A DNA stretch of 64,000 nucleotides from Pseudonocardia alni (GTDB taxonomy: Bacteria > Actinomycetota > Actinomycetes > Mycobacteriales > Pseudonocardiaceae). The DNA lies in NCBI RefSeq assembly GCF_002813375.1, contig NZ_PHUJ01000003.1, positions 1-64,000 of the forward strand. Direction: 5' to 3'. This document shows, piece by piece, positions 32,085-39,985 of the stretch; the first letter of the stretch is position 1; each line of letters begins with the position of its first letter. The position numbers and the translations under genes are program-made. A model generated the notes under the pieces. That model did no database searches. It was given only the letters and a program-made list of their open reading frames with translations, and was not told the DNA's origin.

Positions 32085-33331
32085 CGCTGCTCGCCGACGG
32101 TGCTCCCGAAGGTCTGGGCGACGGTCTCGACGACAACGACGTCGCCGCGCCGCGGACCCGGCGTTTCACCGTCCGGCTGTACAACTTCGAGGGCCCGTTC
32201 GACCTGCTGCTGCAGCTGATCGGCAAGCACGAGCTCGACCTCACCGAGATGGCCCTGCACAAGGTCACCGACGACTTCATCGCCCATCTCACCGGCCTCG
32301 GCGACGACGCCGACCTCGACGAGATCACCGAGTTCCTGGTCGTCGCGGCGACCCTGCTCGACCTGAAGGCCGCGCGGCTCGTCCCCGGCGCCGAGGTCGA
32401 CGACGAGGACGACCTCGCCCTGCTCGAGGCCCGTGACCTGCTGTTCGCCCGGCTGCTGCAGTACCGCGCCTACAAGGAGGCCGCGGCGCTGTTCGTCGAG
32501 CTGGAGAACGGCGCGATGCGCCGCTTCCCGCGCTCGGTCGCGATCGAGGACCGCTACGCCGACCTGCTGCCCGAGGTGCTGCTCGGCGTCGACGCGCAGG
32601 CCTTCGCCGAGCTCGCCGCCGCGGTGTTCCGGCCGCGCCCGCCCGACGAGGTCGGCGTCGACCACCTGCACGCGGTGCACGTGTCGGTGCCCGAGCACGC
32701 GGCGATCCTGCGGGAGCGGCTCGCGCTCGCCGGGACGGCCACCTTCGCCGACCTGACCGCCGACTGCGTCGCGACGCTGGAGGTCATCGCCCGGTTCATG
32801 GCACTGCTGGAGCTGTACCGGGAGCGCTCGGTGGCCCTGGAGCAGCCGGAGGCGTTCGCCGACCTGACGGTCACCTGGACCGCGGACCGCGAGGACGACC
32901 CGGTCGCCTACGCCGCCGCGCTGGAGGACGAGGCCGCGGCCGCCGAGGAGGCGGTGCGGGCGCGCAACCGGCGCCGCCGGAAGAAGAACCGCGTCGACGA
33001 GTCGGTCGCGTCCGGCTCCGGCTCCGCCCCTGACCCGGCCGCCGACCCCGATCCCGACGCCGACTCCGTTCCCGATGCCGACTCCGATTCCGGGGCGGAC
33101 CCGGAGGCTCGGGACGCGGGCCTGGACGATCCGGATACGGATCTGGACGACCCCGACGCGGATCTGGACGACCCGGACGCGGACCTCGACGACCTCGGCG
33201 GTCCGGACTCCGACCTCGACCGCCCGGACGAGGCGGATCTGGATCCGGACGGCCCGGACGCGGACCTCGACGATCTGCACGTGCACCGTCCCGACCCCGA
33301 CGACGAGAGGACCGGAACCACCGGTGACTGA
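32081..33331 (+). CDS. scpA: Segregation and condensation protein A (kleisin)
   Basis: A 416-aa kleisin bridging SMC heads. Residues about 25-290 are the conserved ScpA domain, from FTVRLYNFEGPFDLLLQLIG to the C-terminal winged helix TADCVATLEVIARFMALLELYR. After a basic NRRRRKKNR stretch comes an abnormal tail of about 105 residues made of acidic repeats (Leu-Asp-Asp-Pro-Asp-Ala-Asp units). GTG 32081 overlaps the parA stop, and the tail overlaps the scpB start by 8 bp. Confidence 0.93.
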   Translation: MTLLADGAPEGLGDGLDDNDVAAPRTRRFTVRLYNFEGPFDLLLQLIGKHELDLTEMALHKVTDDFIAHLTGLGDDADLDEITEFLVVAATLLDLKAARLVPGAEVDDEDDLALLEARDLLFARLLQYRAYKEAAALFVELENGAMRRFPRSVAIEDRYADLLPEVLLGVDAQAFAELAAAVFRPRPPDEVGVDHLHAVHVSVPEHAAILRERLALAGTATFADLTADCVATLEVIARFMALLELYRERSVALEQPEAFADLTVTWTADREDDPVAYAAALEDEAAAAEEAVRARNRRRRKKNRVDESVASGSGSAPDPAADPDPDADSVPDADSDSGADPEARDAGLDDPDTDLDDPDADLDDPDADLDDLGGPDSDLDRPDEADLDPDGPDADLDDLHVHRPDPDDERTGTTGD

Positions 33332-34598
33332 GCCGGACGACCGGCCGGGCTCCGACGACCCGGAGGACCCGTCCGAGCTGCTGCGCCTGATCGGCCGCAC
33401 GGTGCCGCGCAGCCCGCACGCCACCGCGTCGCCGCAGGTCGCGGCCGGCGCGGACGACCGAGCCGCCCCGGAGCCGGAGGCTACGGCCGACGGGGCCGAC
33501 GGGGCCGACGGGGCCGACGGGGCCGACGAGGCCGACGAGGCCGACGAGGCCGACGAGGAGGCGACGACCGCCGACGCCGAGCTCGCCCGCTCCGCGGAGC
33601 CCGCCCGGGACGCCGGGCCCGCAGCCGACATCGAGCCTGTGGCGGCCCGGCTCGCCGGCACCGAGCCGGCGGTCTCCGGACCCGTCACCACCGCACCTGC
33701 GACGCCGGGCGATCGAGACGCACGTTCCGGCCCCGCCGAGGGCGGAAACGTGCATCTCGACCGGTCCGGTGACCCCACCGCCGGCGATGCCGCCCCCTCG
33801 GACACGTCGACCGACGGTCGAGCGTCGCGCAACGGTGTTCGCAACGACGCATCCGCAACGCTCGACGTCCAGGACGACCGGTCCGGGCGGCCCGGTGGGC
33901 GCGACTCCGTCCATCCTGACCCGGCTGCCGGGCCGGACGACTCGGCTGCGCCGGAGAACGGGCCGAAGGCCCGCGGAGCAGAGGACCCCCGAGCGGAGGA
34001 ACCCGGAACCCAGGACGAGCCGGAACCCGAGGAGCCCGAGTTCCACGAGCTCGCCGACGACACCGAGCTCGAGCACGCCCTGGAGGCGCTGCTGCTCGTC
34101 GTCGACGCCCCCGTCGACGAGCCGTCCCTGGCCACGGCGCTGCACCAGACGCCGTCGCGGATCCGGCAGACGCTGCACCGGATGTCGCTGGCCTACACCG
34201 CCGACCGGCGCGGCATCGACCTGCGCCGCGCGGGGGAGGGCTGGCGGTTCTACACCCGCGACCGCTACGCCCCCTACGTCGAGAAGATGCTGATGGACGG
34301 CCAGCGCGCCCGGCTGACCCGGGCCGCGCTGGAGACCCTCGCCGTCGTCGCCTACCGCCAGCCGGTCACCCGTGCACGGGTCTCCGCGGTCCGCGGCGTC
34401 AACTGCGACGGCGTGCTCCGCACCCTGCTCACCCGTGGACTGGTGGAGGAGGCCGGCACCGAGGAACACACAGGGGGGACACTGTTCCGGACGACCGAGC
34501 TGTTCCTCGAACGGCTCGGGATCTCCTCGGTGGCCGAGCTGCCCCCGCTGGCACCGCTGCTGCCCGACATCGACGCGATCGACGACCTGGAAAGCTAG
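33324..34598 (+). CDS. scpB: Segregation and condensation protein B with long N-terminal extension
   Basis: A 424-aa protein. The ScpB winged-helix core (two domains) occupies about residues 245-424, with ELEHALEALLLVVDAPVDEP, ALETLAVVAYRQPVTRARVS and TTELFLERLGISSVAELP. The first 240 residues are a disordered, Ala/Asp/Glu-rich extension; normal ScpB is about 200 aa. The extension holds eight 9-bp coding repeats and two long hairpins. GTG 33324 lies inside the scpA end, so the two are likely coupled. Confidence 0.9.
   Translation: MTEPDDRPGSDDPEDPSELLRLIGRTVPRSPHATASPQVAAGADDRAAPEPEATADGADGADGADGADEADEADEADEEATTADAELARSAEPARDAGPAADIEPVAARLAGTEPAVSGPVTTAPATPGDRDARSGPAEGGNVHLDRSGDPTAGDAAPSDTSTDGRASRNGVRNDASATLDVQDDRSGRPGGRDSVHPDPAAGPDDSAAPENGPKARGAEDPRAEEPGTQDEPEPEEPEFHELADDTELEHALEALLLVVDAPVDEPSLATALHQTPSRIRQTLHRMSLAYTADRRGIDLRRAGEGWRFYTRDRYAPYVEKMLMDGQRARLTRAALETLAVVAYRQPVTRARVSAVRGVNCDGVLRTLLTRGLVEEAGTEEHTGGTLFRTTELFLERLGISSVAELPPLAPLLPDIDAIDDLES
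33486..33557 (+). repeat. 9-bp coding repeat in scpB, eight copies
   Basis: Four copies of GCCGACGGG followed by four of GCCGACGAG, giving Ala-Asp-Gly and Ala-Asp-Glu tripeptides in the disordered extension of ScpB. The clean split into two blocks suggests local slippage after one base change. Confidence 0.9.
33713..33760. repeat. Long hairpin inside scpB (first)
   Basis: Left arm TCGAGACGCACGTTCCG (33713-33729) and right arm CGGAAACGTGCATCTCGA (33743-33760) pair with one mismatch and one bulge around a 13-nt loop. It lies in the disordered extension and stays in frame. Confidence 0.7.
33818..33867. repeat. Long hairpin inside scpB (second)
   Basis: Left arm GTCGAGCGTCGCG (33818-33830) and right arm CGCAACGCTCGAC (33854-33866) pair with one mismatch around a 23-nt loop that itself repeats CGCAACG. 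It is in frame within the ScpB extension, about 60 bp after the first hairpin. Confidence 0.65.
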
Positions 34599-34603
34599 GC
34601 ACC

Positions 34604-35365
34604 ATGAGCAACACACACGACCCCGACGGCGTCCGGCTCCAGAAGGTGCTGGCCCGCGCGGGCGTCGCCTCCCGGCGCGCGGCCGAGGACCTCATCGCGC
34701 AGGGACGCGTGCAGGTCGACGGCGAGACCGTCCGTGAGCAGGGCCGCCGGATCGACCCGGACACCGCGGTCGTCCACGTCGACGGCGCCCGGGTCACCCT
34801 GCGCGACGACCAGGTCTACCTGGCGCTGAACAAGCCGTTCGGGCTGCACTCCACGATGTCCGACGACATGGGCCGGCCCTGCATCGGTGACCTGCTCGCC
34901 GACCGCGTCGAGATCATGAACACCGCGCAGCGGCTGTTCCACGTCGGCCGGCTCGACGCCGAGACCGAGGGGCTGCTGCTGCTCACCAACGACGGCGAGC
35001 TCGGCCACCGGCTGATGCACCCGTCCTACGAGGTGCCCAAGACCTACCTCGCCGAGATCGAGGGCAAGATCGCCCGGGACCTCGGGCGGCGGCTGCGCGA
35101 CGGCATCGAGCTCGAGGACGGCATCGCCCGCGTCGACGCGTTCAAGCTCGTCGACGCCGTCCCCGGCCGCGCCACGGTGCAGCTGGTCCTGCACGAGGGG
35201 CGCAAGCACATCGTGCGTCGGATGCTCTCGGAGGTCGGCCACCCGGTGCTGCGTCTGGTGCGGACCCACGTCGGCTCGGTCGCCCTGGGCAACCAGCGTC
35301 CCGGCAAGCTGCGGCCCCTCGACCGCGTCGAGGTGGGCTCGCTGTACAAGGCGGTCGGTCTCTGA
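34604..35365 (+). CDS. rluB: Ribosomal large-subunit pseudouridine synthase RluB-type
   Basis: A 253-aa enzyme converting uridine to pseudouridine in 23S rRNA. An N-terminal S4 domain (RLQKVLARAGVASRRAAEDL) is followed by the RsuA/RluB catalytic domain with GRLDAETEGLLLLTNDG; the catalytic Asp is residue 118. Length is typical. It starts 5 bp after scpB, and the scpB-rluB link is conserved in many bacteria. Confidence 0.93.
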   Translation: MSNTHDPDGVRLQKVLARAGVASRRAAEDLIAQGRVQVDGETVREQGRRIDPDTAVVHVDGARVTLRDDQVYLALNKPFGLHSTMSDDMGRPCIGDLLADRVEIMNTAQRLFHVGRLDAETEGLLLLTNDGELGHRLMHPSYEVPKTYLAEIEGKIARDLGRRLRDGIELEDGIARVDAFKLVDAVPGRATVQLVLHEGRKHIVRRMLSEVGHPVLRLVRTHVGSVALGNQRPGKLRPLDRVEVGSLYKAVGL

Positions 35366-35727
35366 TGGCCGTGCGGGCCCTGCGGGGCGCGACCCAGGTC
35401 GACGCCGACGACCGGCAGGAGATCCTCGACCGCTCCGCCGAGCTGGTCACCGCGGTCCTGGAGCGCAACGAGCTGCGCTCCGACGACATCATCTCGATCT
35501 GGTTCACCGCCACCCCGGACCTCACCGCCGAGTTCCCGGCGTACGCGGCACGGCTGCTCGGGCTGACCGACGTGCCGCTGATGTGCGCCACCGAGATGGC
35601 GGTGCCCGGCGCGCTGCCGCGGGTGCTGCGGCTGCTCGCCCACGTCGACACCCCGAAGCCGCGCTCGGCGATGCGGCACGTCTACCTGCACGGGGCGCGG
35701 GCGCTGCGCACCGATCTGCCCCAGTAG
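35365..35727 (+). CDS. aroH: AroH-type chorismate mutase
   Basis: A 120-aa monofunctional chorismate mutase making prephenate for Phe/Tyr synthesis. The family pattern is present: VRALRGATQVDADD at the N-terminus, ELVTAVLERNEL, IISIWFTATPDLTAEFPA and the active-site stretch PLMCATEMAVPGALPRVLR. The ATG shares a base with the rluB stop (TGATG). Confidence 0.92.
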   Translation: MAVRALRGATQVDADDRQEILDRSAELVTAVLERNELRSDDIISIWFTATPDLTAEFPAYAARLLGLTDVPLMCATEMAVPGALPRVLRLLAHVDTPKPRSAMRHVYLHGARALRTDLPQ

Positions 35728-35805
35728 GACACCCCGCCCCGTCGTGGCGGGGGCCGACCGGCGACAATGCCGGACGCAGCAACTCGAACACGGTGGGGGA
35801 ACAAG

Positions 35806-36504
35806 GTGGCCTTGCGGGGCGTCGTCGCGATGGACGGTCCGTCCGGGACGGGCAAGTCGACCGTCTCCCGACGGCTGGCGCAGGCCTGCTCGGCGGCCTA
35901 TCTGGACACCGGGGCCATGTACCGCGCCGCGACGCTGGCCGCGCTGCGCGCCGGCCTGGGCGAGGGTGCGACGGAGGACGAGATCGCCCGCGCCGCCATC
36001 GGGGCCCGTCTGGAGTCGGGCACCGACCCGGTCGCCCCGACGATCACCCTCGACGGCGAGGACGTCTCCGGCCCGATCCGCGGCCCCGAGGTGACCGGGT
36101 TCGTCTCGGCCGTCTCCGCGGTGCCGCAGGTCCGGGCCGAGATGGTCGCCCGCCAGCACGCCCTGATCCGCGCGGCCGTCGGGGGCGGCGGCGGGATGGT
36201 CGTCGAGGGGCGCGACATCGGTACCGTCGTGGTTCCGGACGCGCCCCTCAAGGTCTACCTGACGGCGTCGCCGGAGGTCCGCGCGGCGCGGCGCGGGCGG
36301 CAGGACGAGAAGGCGGGCCGCAAGGCCGACCTGCACGTCACCCTCGCCGACGTCGAACGGCGGGACCGGCTCGACTCGTCGCGCCGGGTCTCGCCGCTCT
36401 ACGCGGCGGCGGACGCGCTGGTGCTCGACACCGACCGCCTGTCGGCGGACGCCGTGCTGGCGAAGCTGCGCGAGCTCGTCTCCGCGCGGGGGCTGGACGG
36501 GTGA
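35806..36504 (+). CDS. cmk: Cytidylate kinase
   Basis: A 232-aa kinase that makes CDP/dCDP from CMP/dCMP. The P-loop GPSGTGKST is at residues 11-19, [10 protein letters not shown] follows, and [17 protein letters not shown] and the RRDRLDSSR lid motif are present. GTG 35806, with GGGGGA upstream, fits the family start better than ATG 35767. It overlaps plsC by 4 bp, matching Rv1712. Confidence 0.94.
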   Translation: MALRGVVAMDGPSGTGKSTVSRRLAQACSAAYLDTGAMYRAATLAALRAGLGEGATEDEIARAAIGARLESGTDPVAPTITLDGEDVSGPIRGPEVTGFVSAVSAVPQVRAEMVARQHALIRAAVGGGGGMVVEGRDIGTVVVPDAPLKVYLTASPEVRAARRGRQDEKAGRKADLHVTLADVERRDRLDSSRRVSPLYAAADALVLDTDRLSADAVLAKLRELVSARGLDG

Positions 36505-37196
36505 GCCGGGCGCGTGCGCTGCCGGAGCACGCTCTCGGGTGGCTGCACGACCTCGGCCGCTGGATCGGCACCTGGCTGTGGGTCCCGTTCTTCCGGGTGC
36601 GGATCCGGCACCGGGAGCGGATCCCGGCGACCGGCCCGGTGGTGCTCGTCGCGAACCACAGCGCGTTCGTCGACGGACCGCTGCTGTTCGGCATGTTCGG
36701 GCGCCGCGTGGTGTTCCTCGTGAAGGCGGAGATGTTCTCGGGGATCGTGGGGACGCTGCTGCGGTGGTTGGGGCAGGTGCCGGTGCGGCGGGACGTCGTC
36801 GACCGGCGGCCGCTGACGACCCTGCTGGAGGTCCTGCGCGACGGCGGCATGGTCGCCGTCTTCCCGGAGGGCACCCGCGGCACCGGCGAGGTCGGCAGCG
36901 ACATCGGCAGGGCCCGGCAGGGCGCGGCCTGGCTGGCCCGCTCGGCATCGGCGCCGCTGCTCCCGGTGGCGGTGCGCGGCACGCACCGCCCGGCGGGTGC
37001 GGCCCGCCGCCTCCGCCCCCGGGTGGACGTGCTGGTCGGCGACCCGCTGCCGGCGCCGACGGCGCCGGGACGGAACGGCCTGGCCGCCGCGACCACCGAG
37101 GTCACGGAGGCCCTGCGGACACTGGTCCGCGAACTGGACAACGAACACAGGCAAGTGACACGGCCCGACGCGGCCGGGGACGTGAGAGAGCAGTGA
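36501..37196 (+). CDS. plsC: 1-acyl-sn-glycerol-3-phosphate acyltransferase
   Basis: A 231-aa membrane-associated acyltransferase for phosphatidic acid synthesis. The HX4D motif is NHSAFVDG (His53, Asp58), and the FPEGTRG motif begins near residue 121 with Glu123. One hydrophobic segment ([11 protein letters not shown]) near the N-terminus could anchor it. It sits between cmk and der with 4-bp overlaps on both sides. Confidence 0.88.
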   Translation: MSRARALPEHALGWLHDLGRWIGTWLWVPFFRVRIRHRERIPATGPVVLVANHSAFVDGPLLFGMFGRRVVFLVKAEMFSGIVGTLLRWLGQVPVRRDVVDRRPLTTLLEVLRDGGMVAVFPEGTRGTGEVGSDIGRARQGAAWLARSASAPLLPVAVRGTHRPAGAARRLRPRVDVLVGDPLPAPTAPGRNGLAAATTEVTEALRTLVRELDNEHRQVTRPDAAGDVREQ

Positions 37197-38692
37197 GCGA
37201 GAGCAGCGAACGCGGAACGAGCCTCGGCGGGGCGTACCGCAGCGGTGTCGAGATCGGTGACGCGGCCGACCGGGCCGAGATGGACCGGCTCGGGCTGGAC
37301 CCGACGGAGTTCGTGGCCGTCGACGAGGAGGGCGTCGTCACCGCGGGGATCGACCCCGACGAGACGCTGGCGACCCCGACCCTGGCCGTCGTCGGCCGCC
37401 CGAACGTCGGCAAGTCGACCCTGGTCAACCGCATGCTGGGCCGTCGCGAGGCGGTCGTGCAGGACGTGCCGGGGGTGACCCGTGACCGCGTCGTCTACGA
37501 CGCGCTGTGGAACGGCCGCCGGTTCAAGCTGATGGACACCGGTGGCTGGGAGCCCGACGCCGCCGGCCTGCAGGGGTTCGTCGCGAAGCAGGCCGAGACC
37601 GCGATGCGCCTCGCCGACGCGGTGCTGCTCGTCGTCGACGCCTCGGTCGGCGCCACCGCGACCGACCAGGCCGTCGCGCGGGTCCTGCGCCGCGCCGAGG
37701 TGCCGGTGATGCTGTGCGCCACCAAGGTCGACGACGACCGGCTCACCTCCGACACCGCCGACCTGTGGCGGCTCGGGCTCGGCGAGCCGCACCCGGTGTC
37801 GGGTCTGCACGGTCGCGGCTCGGGTGACCTGCTCGACGCGATCCTGGAGATCCTCCCCGAGACCCCGCGTGACGACTTCGGCGCTTCCGGGGGCGGTCCG
37901 CGCCGCGTCGCGCTCGTCGGCAAGCCGAACGTCGGCAAGTCCAGCCTGCTGAACAAGCTGGCGGGCGAGGAGCGGTCGGTCGTCCACGACGTCGCGGGCA
38001 CCACCGTCGACCCGGTCGACTCCCTGGTCGAGCTCGACGGCCAGGTGTTCCGCTTCGTCGACACCGCCGGCCTGCGCAAGCGGGTCAAGATGGCCTCGGG
38101 CATGGAGTACTACGCCTCGCTGCGGACGAGCTCCGCGATCGAGTCCGCCGAGGTCGCGCTGGTGCTGATCGACGCCTCCGAACCGATCGCCGAGCAGGAC
38201 CAGCGGGTCCTGACGATGGTGGTGGAGTCCGGGCGCGCCCTGGTGATCCTGTTCAACAAGTGGGACAAGGTCGACGAGGAGCGCCGCCACCAGCTCACCC
38301 GTGAGCTGGAGCGCGACCTGATCAGCGTGCGCTGGGCGGAGCGGGTCAACGTGTCCGCGCTGACCGGGCGGTCGACCCAGCGGATCGCGCCCGCGCTGAA
38401 CCGCGCGCTGGAGTCCTGGGACACCCGGGTGCCGACCGGGCGGCTCAACCAGTGGCTCAACGACCTCGTCGCCGCGACCCCGCCGCCGGTCCGCGGCGGG
38501 AAGCAGCCGAAGATCATGTTCGCGACGCAGGCGCAGACCCGCCCGCCGACGTTCGTGCTGTTCACCAGCGGGTTCCTCGAGGCGGGCTACCGGCGCTTCG
38601 TCGAGCGTCGGCTGCGCGAGGAGTTCGGGTTCGGCGGCACGCCGATCCGCGTCTCGGTCCGGGTCCGCGAGAAGCGCCCCCGGAAGAAGTGA
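37193..38692 (+). CDS. der: Ribosome-associated double GTPase Der (EngA)
   Basis: A 499-aa GTPase for 50S assembly. Two G domains carry GRPNVGKST (residue 68 on) and GKPNVGKSS (residue 243 on), each with DxxG (DTGGW, DTAGL) and NKxD-type motifs (ATKVDD, NKWDKVD). A KH-like domain ends in [22 protein letters not shown]. The first 60 residues are an actinobacterial extension. GTG 37193 overlaps plsC. Confidence 0.95.
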   Translation: MSESSERGTSLGGAYRSGVEIGDAADRAEMDRLGLDPTEFVAVDEEGVVTAGIDPDETLATPTLAVVGRPNVGKSTLVNRMLGRREAVVQDVPGVTRDRVVYDALWNGRRFKLMDTGGWEPDAAGLQGFVAKQAETAMRLADAVLLVVDASVGATATDQAVARVLRRAEVPVMLCATKVDDDRLTSDTADLWRLGLGEPHPVSGLHGRGSGDLLDAILEILPETPRDDFGASGGGPRRVALVGKPNVGKSSLLNKLAGEERSVVHDVAGTTVDPVDSLVELDGQVFRFVDTAGLRKRVKMASGMEYYASLRTSSAIESAEVALVLIDASEPIAEQDQRVLTMVVESGRALVILFNKWDKVDEERRHQLTRELERDLISVRWAERVNVSALTGRSTQRIAPALNRALESWDTRVPTGRLNQWLNDLVAATPPPVRGGKQPKIMFATQAQTRPPTFVLFTSGFLEAGYRRFVERRLREEFGFGGTPIRVSVRVREKRPRKK

Positions 38693-39666
38693 TGCGGGCC
38701 CTGCGCGGCCGTCCCGGTGCCCGGACCTGGGAGGTCGACGAGATCGACACCCCGGTCCCGGGCCCGGGGGAGCTGCTCGTGCGGGTCCGGGCGGCCGGGG
38801 TGAACCGGGCCGACCTGCTGGCGCTGGGCGGCGGCTATCCCGTCCCGCACGCCGACGACGACGGCTCGTTCACCGCGGGCATGGAGCTCGCCGGTGAGGT
38901 CGTCGACGCCGGTCCGGGCGTCACCGGTGCCCCGGGCCGCGGGCCGGGGGACCGGGTGTTCGCGTCCGCTCCCGCCGCGTTCGCCGAGTACGCCGTCGTC
39001 GACGCCCGCCGCGCCCTGCCGGTCCCGTCCGGCCTGTCCTGGACCGACGCCGCCGCGCTGCCGGTCGCGCTGGAGACCGCGCACGACGCGCTGGTCACCC
39101 AGGCCGGGTTCGGCACCGACGGCGGCGCCGTGCTGGTGCTCGGCGGCAGTACGGGGGTCGGGCAGGTCGCGATCCGGCTCGCCGCCGCGCTGGGGGCCGC
39201 ACCGGTCCTCGCGACGACGACCTCGCCCGCCAAGCGCGCCGCGCTCGTCGACGCCGGGGCGGTCCCGCTCGTCGGGGTCGACGCGCTGGGCGACGTCGAC
39301 GGGCCCGTCGACGTCGTGCTGGACCTCGTCGGCGGCGATTACCTGGCCGCCGCCCTGCCCGCCGTGCGGATCGGCGGGACCGTCGTGCAGATCGGCCGGC
39401 TCGCCGGGCCGTCGGCGACGCTGGACCTGAACACCCTGTCCTTCCGCAGGCTCCGCCTGATCGGGACCACCTTCAGCGTCCGCACCGCCGAGGAGCGGGC
39501 CGCCGTGGCCGCCGCGCTGACGCCGGTCCTCGGCCTGGTCGGCGCGGGCCGGGTGCGCGCCACCGTCGACCGGGTCGTGTCGCTGGACGACGCCCCCGGC
39601 GCCGTCGCACACCTGCGGTCCGGCGGGGCGGTCGGCAAGGTCGTGATCGAGGTCGCCGGGTCGTGA
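38692..39666 (+). CDS. Zinc-independent quinone oxidoreductase (MDR family)
   Basis: A 324-aa NADPH:quinone reductase-like protein. GELLVRVRAAGVNRADLLALGG is the catalytic-domain signature, GMELAGEVVDAGPGV follows, and the Rossmann motif is VLVLGGSTGVGQVAIRLA. The structural-zinc cysteines of alcohol dehydrogenases are absent. The ATG overlaps the der stop (TGATG), but a functional link to der is not apparent. Confidence 0.88.
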   Translation: MRALRGRPGARTWEVDEIDTPVPGPGELLVRVRAAGVNRADLLALGGGYPVPHADDDGSFTAGMELAGEVVDAGPGVTGAPGRGPGDRVFASAPAAFAEYAVVDARRALPVPSGLSWTDAAALPVALETAHDALVTQAGFGTDGGAVLVLGGSTGVGQVAIRLAAALGAAPVLATTTSPAKRAALVDAGAVPLVGVDALGDVDGPVDVVLDLVGGDYLAAALPAVRIGGTVVQIGRLAGPSATLDLNTLSFRRLRLIGTTFSVRTAEERAAVAAALTPVLGLVGAGRVRATVDRVVSLDDAPGAVAHLRSGGAVGKVVIEVAGS

Positions 39667-39725
39667 CGCCGCGCCTGTAACCAGCGGCGCCGGCCCGACG
39701 AGTGCCCGGGTGTGACGGTGTCGGG

Positions 39726-39959
39726 GTGACGGTGTTCGAGCGGCTCTGGGTGTGGCGTGTGCGTGCCGCCTGCGAGATGGCGCTGGCCCTGTGCGGTGGC
39801 GACGAGCTCGTCGTCGACGCCCGCACCGAGGCCTCCTGGTACGCCGACCTGCTGCACCCGTGGGACGGCCGGGGCTGCGAACCCGACGCCCGCATCCACG
39901 CCTGGTTGTCGATCCTGCTCGCCCGGCGCACCCTCGCCGCAGGACCCCTGGAACGGTGA
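39726..39959 (+). CDS. Small hypothetical protein
   Basis: A 77-aa protein from GTG 39726, rich in Trp/Cys/Arg with a plausible amphipathic helix (ERLWVWRVRAACEMALALC) and a HAWLSILLARRTL end. Not recognised. It lies just upstream of the LuxR ATPase gene, and its stop overlaps an alternative start for that gene, so it may be co-expressed. Confidence 0.5.
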   Translation: MTVFERLWVWRVRAACEMALALCGGDELVVDARTEASWYADLLHPWDGRGCEPDARIHAWLSILLARRTLAAGPLER

Positions 39960-39985
39960 CGACACCGTCACTATCGTGGCCGGGC

